A stretch of DNA of 64,000 nt from Fen-1231 sp035286465 (GCA_035286465.1 DATEDF010000022.1:87516-151515); one strand, 5' to 3'; shown: positions 17,210 to 26,778, counted from the first letter of the stretch. Notes: generated by a model from the letters alone, not told the origin. Program-made: numbers and translations.

Positions 17210-19546
17210 TCAGCTCTTCGCGCGGCCGAGCAGCGAGTGCAGCCGGGCGGAGAGCGCGCGGGGCCGGAAGGGCTTCGTCAGGTAGTCGCTCGCGCCGTAT
17301 TCGAAGACGCGGACCTCGCTGTCCTCATCGCCCTTCGCGGTGAGCACGATCACGGGCAACTCGGCCGTCGCCGGACGCGCGCGCAGGTGGCTCAGCACGC
17401 CGTACCCGTCCAGCCGCGGCAGGTTGAGGTCGAGCACGATGATGTCGGGCGCGGCCCGGTCGATCTCGTCCAGCGCCTTGACGCCATCGGCGGCCTCGAA
17501 GACGGTGAAGCCCTCGCGCTCCAGCAGGTCCTTGAGCACGCGGCGCAGCGCGTCCTCGTCTTCGACGAGGAGCACCTTCTTCGACTCGCCGTTGGCGTTG
17601 ACGTTTTCCTCGTCCACGAGCTGGAACGACTCGCCGGTGAAGGTGGACGGCGGCGGCTTGTGGAGGGTCTGCACCCGCCCCTTCTCGGGCGGCGGGAGCA
17701 TCACGCCGGGGAGCGGCGGCGTGGACGGCGCCGTCGTGGGCGGCCCGTGCAGCGGCCCGGGCTCGACGTACGTGACCGTCTCGCCCGACGCGCTCCGCAC
17801 GCCGGTGCTCGCGCGCGCGCTGGACTCGCCCGGCACCTCGAGGACGCGCACCAGCTCGTCCACGGTCGTGATGCCGCCGCGCACGTGCTGGACGCCCGAC
17901 TCCCACAGCCCGCGCATCCCGCCTTCGCGCGCGGCATCGGCGAGCCGCTCCCCCGTTTCGTTGCCGGCGATGCGGCGCTCCACCTCCGGCGTGGAGATGA
18001 GCACTTCGGTAATGGCGAGCCGCCCGCGATAGCCGGTGTTCGAGCATTCGGAGCATCCCACCGGCCGGTAGAGGGTCGAGCCGTCGGGGAACCACCGCCG
18101 GAGCCGGTCGGGCACCTGACCGATCGCCAACTCGCGGCAGTGCGCGCAGAGCCGCCGCAGCAGCCGCTGCGCGACGACGCCCTTGAGGGACGCCGCGATC
18201 TTGTAGCTCTCGACGCCGATGTCCATCAGGCGCGTCACGGAGCTCGACGCATCAATCGTGTGCAGCGTCGTCAGCACCATGTGGCCCGTGAGCGATGCCT
18301 GCGTGGCGATCGTCGCCGTCTCCTTGTCGCGAATCTCGCCGACGAGGATCACGTCAGGGTCCTGCCGCAGGATCGAGCGCAGCGCCGACGGGAACGTGAG
18401 GCCGGCCTTCTCGTTCACCTGCACCTGCACGATCCCCTGCAGCCGGTATTCGACCGGGTCCTCGACCGTGACGATGTTGACGCCGCGCGACTGGATCAGG
18501 CGCAGCATCGAGTAGAGCGTGGTCGTCTTGCCCGAGCCGGTGGGACCGCTGACGAGGATGATCCCCTCGCGCGTCTGCAGCAGCTGCTGGATGCGATCGA
18601 GTTCGTCAGGATTGAGCCCGAGCCCGTCGAGGGAGAGCACCGTCGCGCGCTGGTCGAGAATGCGGATGACGACCTTCTCGCCCTGCGACGCGGGGAGCGT
18701 CGAGACGCGGAGGTCCACGCGGTTCCCGCTGACGGCGACCCGCGCGCGGCCGTCCTGCGGGCGGAGGCGGTCGGCGATGTCGAGCTGCGCCATGATCTTC
18801 ACGCGCGAGACGAGCGGGATCCCCGCCGCCTTGGGGAGGATCATTACCTGCCGCAGCACGCCGTCAATGCGGTACCGGACGGCGACGCCCGCCTCTTCGG
18901 GCTCCAGGTGGATGTCCGACGCGCGCGACTGGATCCCCTCGGCCACGATGCGGTCCACGAGCTGGATGACCGGCCGCGCCGCGGCGCGCTTCGAACCCAG
19001 GTCGAGTTCCGCCTCGTCCACCGACTCCGAGATGGACTCGATGTCGTACTTGTCGGCCATCCCCTCGAGAATCGCGTCAATCACGTTCTCAGGACGGTAC
19101 ACCTCGTCGAGGCGCTCGAGGATCTTGGTCGGCGAGGCGAGCGACATGCGCACGGTGCGCCCCAGCGCGAACGCGAGCGTGCGCTCGCAGTCGAGGTCGT
19201 GCGGGTCGGCCGTCGCGATGTCGAGGACCGAGTCCGAGATCGAGAGCGGAAGGACCCGGTACTTGCGCACCAGCTGCTCCGGCACCAGTTCCTTCGCCTG
19301 CTGGGAGACCATGGCGATGTTCGCGATCTTCATCCGGAACCGGGACGACAGCGCGGTCAGGATCAGGTCGTCACTCGTGAAGCCGCGGCGCGTGGCAGCC
19401 TCCCAGTAGCTCTCCTCACGCACGGACTGGAGCTGCGCGAACTGCTCGGGGGTCACCAGACCCTCGAGCGTCACCAGCATCCACTCGTCACGTACGGGTC
19501 GCGCCGAAGGCCCCAATTCCCCCTCCTCGGAGGACGCCGTCACCAA
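17210..19546 (-). CDS. PilB/GspE-type secretion ATPase fused to a C-terminal response-regulator receiver domain
   Basis: 778 residues. An N-terminal MshEN-like domain (about 25-165) precedes the type II secretion/type IV pilus ATPase: Walker A GPTGSGKT at 334-341, Asp box VEDPVEYRLQG, Walker B-region LVGEIRD near 401, His box TTLHTIDA, and a four-cysteine zinc site (C467, C470, C498, C501). After a Pro-rich linker (about 570-650) comes a complete CheY-like receiver: acidic pair E662/D663, phospho-acceptor D706 in VLDLNLP, and K758 in LTKPF. Start is TTG 19546 with GTG 19543 adjacent. No other pilus genes are nearby. Confidence 0.9.
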   Translation of the reverse strand: MVTASSEEGELGPSARPVRDEWMLVTLEGLVTPEQFAQLQSVREESYWEAATRRGFTSDDLILTALSSRFRMKIANIAMVSQQAKELVPEQLVRKYRVLPLSISDSVLDIATADPHDLDCERTLAFALGRTVRMSLASPTKILERLDEVYRPENVIDAILEGMADKYDIESISESVDEAELDLGSKRAAARPVIQLVDRIVAEGIQSRASDIHLEPEEAGVAVRYRIDGVLRQVMILPKAAGIPLVSRVKIMAQLDIADRLRPQDGRARVAVSGNRVDLRVSTLPASQGEKVVIRILDQRATVLSLDGLGLNPDELDRIQQLLQTREGIILVSGPTGSGKTTTLYSMLRLIQSRGVNIVTVEDPVEYRLQGIVQVQVNEKAGLTFPSALRSILRQDPDVILVGEIRDKETATIATQASLTGHMVLTTLHTIDASSSVTRLMDIGVESYKIAASLKGVVAQRLLRRLCAHCRELAIGQVPDRLRRWFPDGSTLYRPVGCSECSNTGYRGRLAITEVLISTPEVERRIAGNETGERLADAAREGGMRGLWESGVQHVRGGITTVDELVRVLEVPGESSARASTGVRSASGETVTYVEPGPLHGPPTTAPSTPPLPGVMLPPPEKGRVQTLHKPPPSTFTGESFQLVDEENVNANGESKKVLLVEDEDALRRVLKDLLEREGFTVFEAADGVKALDEIDRAAPDIIVLDLNLPRLDGYGVLSHLRARPATAELPVIVLTAKGDEDSEVRVFEYGASDYLTKPFRPRALSARLHSLLGRAKS

Positions 19547-19610
19547 GTCGGGCGGCTCAGCCTATTAAGATAGCACGCGTCTCGGAAGATGCTACAAACG
19601 TCTTGACTGG

Positions 19611-21704
19611 CTAGAGGATACGCCAGAACTCGCGCGAGAGGTCCAGGGCGAACGTCCAGCGCCCTCCCCGGAGCCCGCGGGCGACGTCGAGGCGGAGCAG
19701 GTCGAAGAGCGTGAGGACCCCCACGCCGGCCGCCGGGAACCACCCGCCGCGTTGCTCCCGACCCGCCCCGAGACGATCCACCCAGATCACGTGCGCGAAG
19801 GGCGCGAGCGTGACGGGCATGCGCAGACGGCCAAAACGGCCCAGCGAAAGCGGAATCGAGGTCACCGGGTGTCGCCATTCGAGACGCTCGCTCACTCCGG
19901 CGCTGGCGCGCAATTCGTGGTAGTCGTACCCCGGACCCGTGATGGGCCCGCCAAAGAGTACGTGCGCCTGCTCCGGCGCGCCGCGACCCTCGACCGCCGC
20001 CGATGTGACGTGGAGCACAAGTCGGTCGGCCCCGAAGGGGCGCTCGAGATTCGCGATCAGGCTCGCGCGCGCGAAGGAGACCGACTGGCCGGCGAGGCGC
20101 CCCTGCTCGAGTCGCGCGCGCGACGCGGCGATCGAGCCGAACACGCGCAGCGTGGAGCCGAAGGGGCCGGGGCCGTCGGCTCGCGACCCTTCGAGTGAGG
20201 CGCGAGTCTCCGCGAGCGGTTGCGCCGGAAAGGCGGGCTGGAACGCGCCGCGCACGGCGCGCGCGTGCACCGCGAGCGGATCCTGCCGCTCGCGCGCGAG
20301 CGAGAGCCGCCACCGCACGCCCGTGTGTCCCCCCGCGTCGGCGGTCAGCGCGACCCCGCGCGCGCGGTACGCGTCCGTGAAATCGCTGGCGAACTCCTGC
20401 GCCGCCAGCGAGTTCTTGAGGCCGCTCGCCTCGGGCTCGTCGCCCGCCTCGCGGAAGTCATCGCGCACGACGAGCGCGAGGCCGACTCCGCCCGGGCGCT
20501 CCCACGCGAGCGACGCGGACTCCTTGAGCGCGCGGTCCGCGAAGCCGTAGCGCAGGCGCAGCTGCGCCCTGAGCCCGCCGCCGAGGGGCCGCGCGACGCC
20601 GGCGCCGAGGGCGACGCCCTCGACGCGGTTCATCCGCACCAGGTCGCTCACGGCGCGCGCGGTGAGCACCGTGCGCCGCGCGCGCGCGAGCGCCTGCTCG
20701 CGCACCAGCGCCCGCGCTTCCTCCTGCACCCGCCGCACGTCGTCGGCCTCGCCCAGCCGGACGTCGCGCGGCAGCGACTCGACGATTCCGCCGGGGAACC
20801 GGTAGGCGCGCTGCTGTGCGAGCGGCACGGCGACGACCTCGGGCCCCTCGAACAGCGGCGGCTGGAGCCCAATGTTCACCTGCACGCAGCAGATCTCCCA
20901 GCGGCCGCGGATGATCCCGCGCGCGGGGAAGTCCAGCCACGTCCCGGCGCGGCGGATCTCGACCTCCTGCCGGCGCGGCAGCCAGAAGCGCCCGTCCACG
21001 AGGCCGTTGTCGAGGATGATGGAGACGTCCTCGAGCTGCGGGTCGCGGAGCGCGGCACGCGTGAAACTCAAGGTCATCCGCACGACCGCCGCGCTCGCGC
21101 GGTCGAGGTAGACGGCCCCGACCGTGCGCGGAAGCCGGTCGTCCCGGGGACGCACCTTGACCTCGAGGACATCGAACGCACGGTCGCTCGTGCGGATCAG
21201 GAGGGAGTCGGTGACCGCGTAGTCGTACGCGGCGCGCCCCGCCGCGGAGAGCGGGTGCGGCACGTCGAGCACCTCGTCGCCCTCGCCCAGCCGGATCACC
21301 GACGGGAAGTTGTTCTGCACGATCGCGAGGTGGTCGCGATGATACGCGATGTCGGTGGGCAGGAGGAGCGTGTCGCGGCGGCCCACGATGCGCTGCTTGC
21401 TCTGGTTCGGCGCGCGCCAGTAGACTTCCAGCGCCAGCTCGTCGGTGCGCACGACCTTCGGCGGGTCCGGGAACCCCTCGCCGAGCTGGGCGAGGAAGGT
21501 GAGGAATCCGTGGGCGTTGGCGCGATAGTCGGCGAGGCCGGTGTCGGCGAGCTGCGCGGCGCGGCGCGCGATGGCGAGATCCACGAGCGCCATCGTGCGT
21601 GCGTCGTTCCACTGCTGCGCGCGCGCGGTGACGACGGGGACCGCCAGCGCCGCAACCACGCACGCCGCGGCACGGCGCGCTGACGCCGCGAACAGGGGAC
21701 GCAT
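19611..21704 (-). CDS. Exported protein with probable C-terminal outer-membrane beta-barrel, function unknown
   Basis: 697 residues. Signal peptide ending near VVTARAQ. The N-terminal half resembles a periplasmic domain of large OM proteins (RTDELALEVYWRAPNQSKQ), and the C-terminal ~350 residues are beta-rich with many alternating Arg/aromatic strands (GGLRAQLRLRYGF, RFGRLRMPVTLAPFAHV), ending DLSREFWRIL. No enzyme motif. Start at ATG 21704 places the signal peptide at the terminus; its start codon overlaps the trpE ATG on the other strand (shared CATG). Confidence 0.65.
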   Translation of the reverse strand: MRPLFAASARRAAACVVAALAVPVVTARAQQWNDARTMALVDLAIARRAAQLADTGLADYRANAHGFLTFLAQLGEGFPDPPKVVRTDELALEVYWRAPNQSKQRIVGRRDTLLLPTDIAYHRDHLAIVQNNFPSVIRLGEGDEVLDVPHPLSAAGRAAYDYAVTDSLLIRTSDRAFDVLEVKVRPRDDRLPRTVGAVYLDRASAAVVRMTLSFTRAALRDPQLEDVSIILDNGLVDGRFWLPRRQEVEIRRAGTWLDFPARGIIRGRWEICCVQVNIGLQPPLFEGPEVVAVPLAQQRAYRFPGGIVESLPRDVRLGEADDVRRVQEEARALVREQALARARRTVLTARAVSDLVRMNRVEGVALGAGVARPLGGGLRAQLRLRYGFADRALKESASLAWERPGGVGLALVVRDDFREAGDEPEASGLKNSLAAQEFASDFTDAYRARGVALTADAGGHTGVRWRLSLARERQDPLAVHARAVRGAFQPAFPAQPLAETRASLEGSRADGPGPFGSTLRVFGSIAASRARLEQGRLAGQSVSFARASLIANLERPFGADRLVLHVTSAAVEGRGAPEQAHVLFGGPITGPGYDYHELRASAGVSERLEWRHPVTSIPLSLGRFGRLRMPVTLAPFAHVIWVDRLGAGREQRGGWFPAAGVGVLTLFDLLRLDVARGLRGGRWTFALDLSREFWRIL

Positions 21705-23223
21705 GGGCGGAAGATCATCGGGCGCCACGGGCGCGGCAACCGGCGTGCTGGTGCCGGTCTGGCGCGACATCCTCCTCGACACGGAGACCGCCGTGGCCGC
21801 GTTCGCGCGCGTGCGCGGGGTCCCGCCATCGCGCGCGCCGTCCCGGTTCGCGTTCCTGCTGGAGTCGGCGCCCGCCGGGAGCGAGACATGGGCGCGCTAC
21901 ACGTTCCTGGGCGCGGAGCCCCGCGGCGCGTGGCGCCTCACCGACGGCGTCGTCGAGGACTGGGACGCCGGGCGCGGCTGGCACGGCGCCCGGCGGCCGG
22001 ACGACCCGCTCGCGGATCTGCGCGCGCACCTCACGGCGTACGAACCCGTGGCGGCGCCGGAGCTGGGCGCGTTCTGGGGCGGCGCCGTCGGCTACTTCGG
22101 GTACGACGTCGTACGCCACATCGAGCGGCTCCCCCGTCCGCCGCGCCGCGGCGTGCGCGCGCCGGACGCGCTGTTCGTGTTCACCGGCGCGATGGTGATC
22201 ATGGACAACCTCCGCGCGCAGGCGCGCGTCGTCGCGCCGATGCGGCTGCGCCGCGGCGCGCGCGCGACCGAGCGGCGGTCGGCGGCGCGCGCGGCCGAAC
22301 GCGAGATTGACGCGGTCGTCGCGCGGCTGCGCGCGGGCGCCCCGCTGCCGCCGCTCGACCTCGATCCGCGCGCCGCGGCGGCGCGCGGCCGCTCGACCTA
22401 CCGCCGGGTGAAGTTCCTCGCGGACGTGCGCCGCATCAAGGCGTACATCGTCGCCGGCGACGTGTTCCAGGCGCTGCTCGCCCGACGCATCGTGCTCGCG
22501 CACGACTTCGACGGCACGTCGCTCTATCGCGCCATCCGCGCGATCAACCCGTCGCCGTACATGTACCATCTCGTCCTTGACGGGCTCGAGCTCGTCGGGA
22601 GCTCGCCCGAGCTGCAGGTGCGCGTGGCCGACGACACGGTCATCGTGCGCCCCATCGCCGGCACGCGCGCGCGCGGCCGCGACGCGGCGGAGGACGCGAG
22701 CGCCGCCGCGACGCTGCTCGCGGACGAGAAGGAGCGGGCGGAGCACGTGATGCTCGTGGACCTGGGCCGGAACGACGTGGGGCGGGTCGCCGCGTACGGT
22801 TCCGTGCGCGTGACCGACCTCATGAAGGTCGAGAAGTACTCGCACGTCCTGCACATCGTGAGCGAAGTCGTGGGCCGCCTCGCGAGCGGCCGGTCCGCGC
22901 TCGACGTCTTCCGCGCGACCTTCCCCGCGGGCACGATGACCGGCGCGCCGAAGGTGCGCGCGATGGAGATCATTGACGAGCTCGAGCCGGAGCGGCGCGG
23001 CCCGTACTCGGGGGCGGTCGGGTACATCGCGTACGGCGACCGGCGGATGGATCTCGCGATCACGATCCGGACCTGCGTGCTCGCCGGCGGGGAGGCCAGC
23101 GTCCAGGCGGGGGCCGGCATCGTCGCCGACTCGGTGCCCGAGCGGGAATGGGAGGAGACGGAGGAGAAGGCGCGCGCGATGCTGACGGCCATCGGGCAGG
23201 TGCGCGCGGCGGGTCGGCGCTGA
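21703..23223 (+). CDS. trpE: Anthranilate synthase component I / chorismate-binding enzyme TrpE
   Basis: 506 residues. The chorismate-binding fold is clear: PIAGTRARGRD, ATFPAGTMTGAPKVRAMEII, GAVGYIAYGDRRMDLAI and the C-terminal AGAGIVADSVPEREWEE. An LLES motif (FAFLLESAP) in the N-terminal domain matches the tryptophan feedback site, supporting TrpE over PabB. The glutamine amidotransferase TrpG is not adjacent. ATG 21703 is preceded by an AGGGGA ribosome site four bases upstream. Divergent from the beta-barrel gene with zero intergenic bases. Confidence 0.88.
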   Translation: MGGRSSGATGAATGVLVPVWRDILLDTETAVAAFARVRGVPPSRAPSRFAFLLESAPAGSETWARYTFLGAEPRGAWRLTDGVVEDWDAGRGWHGARRPDDPLADLRAHLTAYEPVAAPELGAFWGGAVGYFGYDVVRHIERLPRPPRRGVRAPDALFVFTGAMVIMDNLRAQARVVAPMRLRRGARATERRSAARAAEREIDAVVARLRAGAPLPPLDLDPRAAAARGRSTYRRVKFLADVRRIKAYIVAGDVFQALLARRIVLAHDFDGTSLYRAIRAINPSPYMYHLVLDGLELVGSSPELQVRVADDTVIVRPIAGTRARGRDAAEDASAAATLLADEKERAEHVMLVDLGRNDVGRVAAYGSVRVTDLMKVEKYSHVLHIVSEVVGRLASGRSALDVFRATFPAGTMTGAPKVRAMEIIDELEPERRGPYSGAVGYIAYGDRRMDLAITIRTCVLAGGEASVQAGAGIVADSVPEREWEETEEKARAMLTAIGQVRAAGRR

Positions 23224-23281
23224 TCGGGGCGGCCTCCCGCCCTCCTCCCGCCGCCCGCCCTCCGCACTCCTCCCTTCTCTC

Positions 23282-23287
23282 TATATT
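23282..23287 (+). promoter_or_regulatory. TATATT -10 element for a probable leaderless FHA-cyclase mRNA
   Basis: TATATT followed by exactly six bases and ATG 23294, the same geometry as upstream of tig. No Shine-Dalgarno sequence fits in between. The preceding 60 bases are C-rich with no recognisable -35. Confidence 0.45.
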
Positions 23288-23293
23288 CTGGCA

Positions 23294-24883
23294 ATGTCCT
23301 TCAAGCTCGCCGGCATCGAGAACGAGTACACGTTCGAGCTGCGCCCGGGCACGACGATGGTCGTGGGCCGTGCGGTGAACTCGGACTGCCCGGTCGTGGA
23401 CGCGACGGTCTCGCGGCGACACGCCGAGCTCGCCGTGGCCGACAACGGCGTGCAGGTGAAGGACGTCGGCTCGAGCAACGGCACCTTCGTGAACGGCGTG
23501 AAGGTGGACAGTTACTTCGTGGTGGCCGGCGACACCGTGACGTTCGGGAAGGTGGCGTTCCGGGTGGAGGCGCTCACGCCCCTCCCGCCGCCGCCGCCGG
23601 TCGCCGCCGCGGCCGGCCCGCCGCCCGGCGCCACGATCGTGCGGCAGGTGCCGGGCGCCGCCGATGCGTTCGAGAAGCTCAAGAAGAACAGCGGCAGCAT
23701 CAAGGCGGTGATGGCCGGCGACGCCGACCCGGCGGAGAAAGACCGCCAGAAGCTCCAGATCCTGCTCGAGGTCTCGAAGGGGCTGAGCCGTGCCGCGGAC
23801 GTGGACTCGCTGCTGCGCAAGGTCGCCGACTACGCGTTCGAGATCCTCGAGGCCGACCGCTGCGCGATTCTCTTCCTCGATGACCGCGGCAACCTGATGG
23901 CCAAGATCTCGCGCGACAAGCGCGGATCCGACGCGCCGAACACCGTGCCGCAGTCCATCGCGCGGATGGCGGTGGACGAGAAGGTCGCCGTGCTCTCGGA
24001 CAACGCGGGCGAGGACCAGCGTTTCACGGGCCAGTCGGTCCTGATGCAGCGGGTGCGCTCGGCGATGTGCGTGCCGGTCATCGGCTCGGAGAACAAGGTG
24101 CTGGGTGTGCTCTACGTGGACAACTTCATGAGCACGCACCGCTTCGGCGAGGCGGACCTCGACTTCACCATCGCGTTCGCGGGGATCACGGCGGTCGCGA
24201 TCGAGAACAGCCAGTTCTCGGACCGGATCCGGCAGCAGGCGCTCGTGCGGAGCAACTTCGAGCGTTTCTTCACGCCGCACCTCGCGGCGCGCATCGCGAA
24301 CAGCGCCGACGCGGTGCGGCTGGGCGGCGACAAGCGCCCGGTGGCGGTGCTCTTCAGCGACATCCGCGGCTTCACCGCGCTGTCCGAGACGATGGACCCG
24401 GACGCGATGGCGAAGCTGCTGTCGGAGTACTTCACGGAAATGGTGGAGTGCGTGTTCCGGCACGGCGGCACGCTCGACAAGTTCATCGGCGACGCCGTGA
24501 TGGCGCAGTGGGGCGCGCCGCTCGGCGAGAGCGACGACGCCGACCGGGCGATGGAGGCGGCGCTGGACATGATGACGGCGCTCGACCAGCTGAACGAGCA
24601 CTGGCGGGGACAGGGGCGCCCGGAGCTGAAGATCGGGATCGGGCTCAACTCCGGCGAGGCCTTCGCCGGGTACATCGGGAGCGAGCGGCGGCTCGAGTAC
24701 ACCGTGATCGGCGACACGGTGAACACCGCGAGCCGGCTCTGCGGCGTGGCGGCGCCGGGCGAGATTCTGGTGAGCGAGGAGTTTCGCTCGAAGCTCAAGA
24801 CGCCGCCGCGGCTCACGCCGATGCCGCCGATGGAGCTCAAGAACAAGACGCAGCCGGTGCCGGTGTTCAAAGTCGTGCGGTGA
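23294..24883 (+). CDS. FHA-GAF-adenylate/guanylate cyclase (class III)
   Basis: 529-residue cytoplasmic signalling protein. FHA domain ~20-95 (VVGRAVNSDCPV, SRRHAEL, GSSNGTFVNG) for phospho-threonine binding; Pro/Ala linker; GAF domain ~160-305; class III cyclase domain ~345-525 with metal-binding Asp in FSDIRGF (D356) and IGDAVMA (D400), and the catalytic VIGDTVNTASR. Lys in DKFIGD and Asp in the VIGD segment favour ATP over GTP, so cAMP is the likely product. The stop overlaps the next gene's start (GTGA). Confidence 0.92.
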   Translation: MSFKLAGIENEYTFELRPGTTMVVGRAVNSDCPVVDATVSRRHAELAVADNGVQVKDVGSSNGTFVNGVKVDSYFVVAGDTVTFGKVAFRVEALTPLPPPPPVAAAAGPPPGATIVRQVPGAADAFEKLKKNSGSIKAVMAGDADPAEKDRQKLQILLEVSKGLSRAADVDSLLRKVADYAFEILEADRCAILFLDDRGNLMAKISRDKRGSDAPNTVPQSIARMAVDEKVAVLSDNAGEDQRFTGQSVLMQRVRSAMCVPVIGSENKVLGVLYVDNFMSTHRFGEADLDFTIAFAGITAVAIENSQFSDRIRQQALVRSNFERFFTPHLAARIANSADAVRLGGDKRPVAVLFSDIRGFTALSETMDPDAMAKLLSEYFTEMVECVFRHGGTLDKFIGDAVMAQWGAPLGESDDADRAMEAALDMMTALDQLNEHWRGQGRPELKIGIGLNSGEAFAGYIGSERRLEYTVIGDTVNTASRLCGVAAPGEILVSEEFRSKLKTPPRLTPMPPMELKNKTQPVPVFKVVR

Positions 24884-25659
24884 GCGAGGCGGCGGCGCCC
24901 GCGGGATACGAGGCGTTCGCGGTTCCCGGTGCGCGGGTGGTGGCGCGCTCGGCGCACGCGGACGCCGTGCGGCGGGCGCTTACGAACGCGGGGACGCTCT
25001 TCGCGTACGCCGCGGGCCGGCCGCGGGCGCGCTCGCTCGAGGGACGCGGGCCCGCCTGGGCGACCACGCTCCCCGACGGCACGCCGGTCGTCGTGCGCCA
25101 CGCGCGCCACGGCGGGCTGCTCGCGGCGATCACGGGTGACCTCTTTCTGGCTCCGACGCGCGCGCCGCGCGAGCTGCGCACGGCGCGCCGCCTCGCCGAC
25201 GCGGGGGTGCCCACGCCCGAGATCGTCGCCTACGCCGTGTACCCCGCGTTCGGCCCCTTTGCGCGCGCGGACGTGGCGACGCGGGCGCTCGACGGCCGCG
25301 ATTTTCCCGAGGCGTGGCGCGCCGCCGCCGATGACGCGGCGCGCGAGGCGCTCGTGCGGGGGTTGGCACGGCTCCTCGAATCGCTGGGGCGCGCGCGCGC
25401 CGTGCATCCGGACCTCAATCTCAAGAACGTCTTCCTCGCGTCGGAGGGAGCCGCGCTCACCGCGTACGCGCTCGACGTGGACCGCGTGCGCTTCCCCGCC
25501 GTGGCCGACGAGCGGCAGGCCGCCGGGCTCAACCTGCTCCGCGTGATGGCGTCGGCACGGAAGTGGCGTGTCAAGCGGGGGCTTGCGATCGACGAGCGCG
25601 ACCTCGCGCGCCGCCTCATGGACCTCCTCGGCCTCCCCCGCCCCGCGTTCGGCCGATGA
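24880..25659 (+). CDS. Lipopolysaccharide kinase family protein (Kdo kinase/WaaP-like)
   Basis: 259 residues with a eukaryote-like kinase fold of the LPS-core type. The catalytic segment VHPDLNLKNVFL (HxDLxxxN) and the metal-binding ALDVDRVRF are present, together with a short N-terminal VVVRHARHGGLL in place of the canonical lysine region; this matches 3-deoxy-D-manno-octulosonic acid kinase-like proteins. Phosphorylates a lipid-A core or related glycan on the inner face. GTG start overlaps the cyclase stop, and its stop overlaps the heptosyltransferase ATG. Confidence 0.85.
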   Translation: MSEAAAPAGYEAFAVPGARVVARSAHADAVRRALTNAGTLFAYAAGRPRARSLEGRGPAWATTLPDGTPVVVRHARHGGLLAAITGDLFLAPTRAPRELRTARRLADAGVPTPEIVAYAVYPAFGPFARADVATRALDGRDFPEAWRAAADDAAREALVRGLARLLESLGRARAVHPDLNLKNVFLASEGAALTAYALDVDRVRFPAVADERQAAGLNLLRVMASARKWRVKRGLAIDERDLARRLMDLLGLPRPAFGR

Positions 25660-26690
25660 CGCGCGTGCCGCTGGACCGAGTCTGCATCGTGATGATGAGC
25701 GCGGTGGGCGACGCGGTGCACGTCCTGCCCGTGATCCACGCGCTCAAGCGCGCGCACCCCGCGATGCGCCTCACGTGGGTGCTCCAGAGCGGCCCCGCGT
25801 CGCTCGTGCGCGGCCATCCGCTCGTGGACGAGATCCTCGTCTTCGAGCGGGCCGCGGGACTCGGCGGCTTTCTCGACATCCGGCGGCAGCTTCGAGCGCG
25901 CGCGTTCGATCTCGTGATCAACCTGCAGGTGTACCTCAAGGCGGGCGTCGTCACGGCGTTGGCGCACGCGCCGGTGAAGCTCGGGTTCGATCGCGCGCGC
26001 GCCCGCGACCTCAACTGGCTGTTCACGACGCACCGGATCGCGCCGCACCCGATGCAGCACGTGCAGGACCAGTACTTCGAGTTCTGCGACTGGCTCGGCG
26101 TGCCGCACGAGCCCGTGACGTGGGGGCTCGGGCCGTGGAGTGACGAGGAGCGCGCCTGGCAGCGCGAGTTCCAGGCGACGCTCGATCGCCCGGCGGCGCC
26201 GATTGTCGTCGCCACGAGCAAGCCCGAGAAGGACTGGCTTCCGGAGCGCTGGGCCGAGGTGTGCGATGCGCTCTACGCGGACTTCGGCCTCGCGCCCGTG
26301 CTCGTGGGTGGTCGCACGCCGCGCGAGGAGCGCGCCGCGCGCACGATCCTGGAGCGCGCGCGGCACCGGCCGGTCTCCGCGCTCGGGAGCGGGCTCCGCC
26401 GCCTCGTCGGGATCTTCGACAGGGCGGCGCTCGTGCTCTCCCCCGACACGGGCCCGTTGCACATCAGCGTCGCGCTCGACCGGCCCGTGGTGTCGCTGAT
26501 CGGCTATTCCAACCCGAAGCGCGTGGGGCCGTACGGGAAATTCCGCGACCTCGTGATTGACGCGTACGGAGATCCGGGGGAGGAGTACGGCGTCTCGATG
26601 GAAAACCGCACGGGGCGGATGGCGCGGATCGGCGTGCGGGACGTGCTCGACCGGGTCGAGCGGTGGCGGACGAACTACACGAGCGAGTAG
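25656..26690 (+). CDS. Glycosyltransferase family 9 (ADP-heptose:LPS heptosyltransferase-like)
   Basis: 344 residues. GT9 features: N-terminal CIVMMSAVGDAVHVLPVIHAL and, in the C-terminal nucleotide-binding half, SPDTGPLHISVALDRPVVSLIG. Likely adds heptose to lipopolysaccharide core in the same pathway as the upstream kinase. ATG start overlapping the kinase stop (ATGA, 25656-25659). The C-terminal NYTSE-stop lies in element B, so the protein's last residues derive from the repeat edge. Confidence 0.88.
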   Translation: MTRVPLDRVCIVMMSAVGDAVHVLPVIHALKRAHPAMRLTWVLQSGPASLVRGHPLVDEILVFERAAGLGGFLDIRRQLRARAFDLVINLQVYLKAGVVTALAHAPVKLGFDRARARDLNWLFTTHRIAPHPMQHVQDQYFEFCDWLGVPHEPVTWGLGPWSDEERAWQREFQATLDRPAAPIVVATSKPEKDWLPERWAEVCDALYADFGLAPVLVGGRTPREERAARTILERARHRPVSALGSGLRRLVGIFDRAALVLSPDTGPLHISVALDRPVVSLIGYSNPKRVGPYGKFRDLVIDAYGDPGEEYGVSMENRTGRMARIGVRDVLDRVERWRTNYTSE

Positions 26691-26778
26691 ACGGTGATCA
26701 GATGTCGATCTTCGGTGCTCGGAGGCGCCTCTGAGAACCGAAGACCGAGAACCGACAACCGGCTACTCGCCGTTGCAG
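26681..26778. repeat. Heptamer-register palindromic intergenic element B
   Basis: Fourteen consecutive 7-base units: GAGCGAG TAGACGG TGATCAG, then NNNTCGG-type units to the left of a central AGGCGCC and ACCGANN units to the right, ending ACTCGCC GTTGCAG. Folds into an imperfect hairpin between the convergent heptosyltransferase and cupredoxin genes. The GAGTAGACGG edge supplies the TAG stop of the former. The same edge sequences bound elements A and C. Confidence 0.7.
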
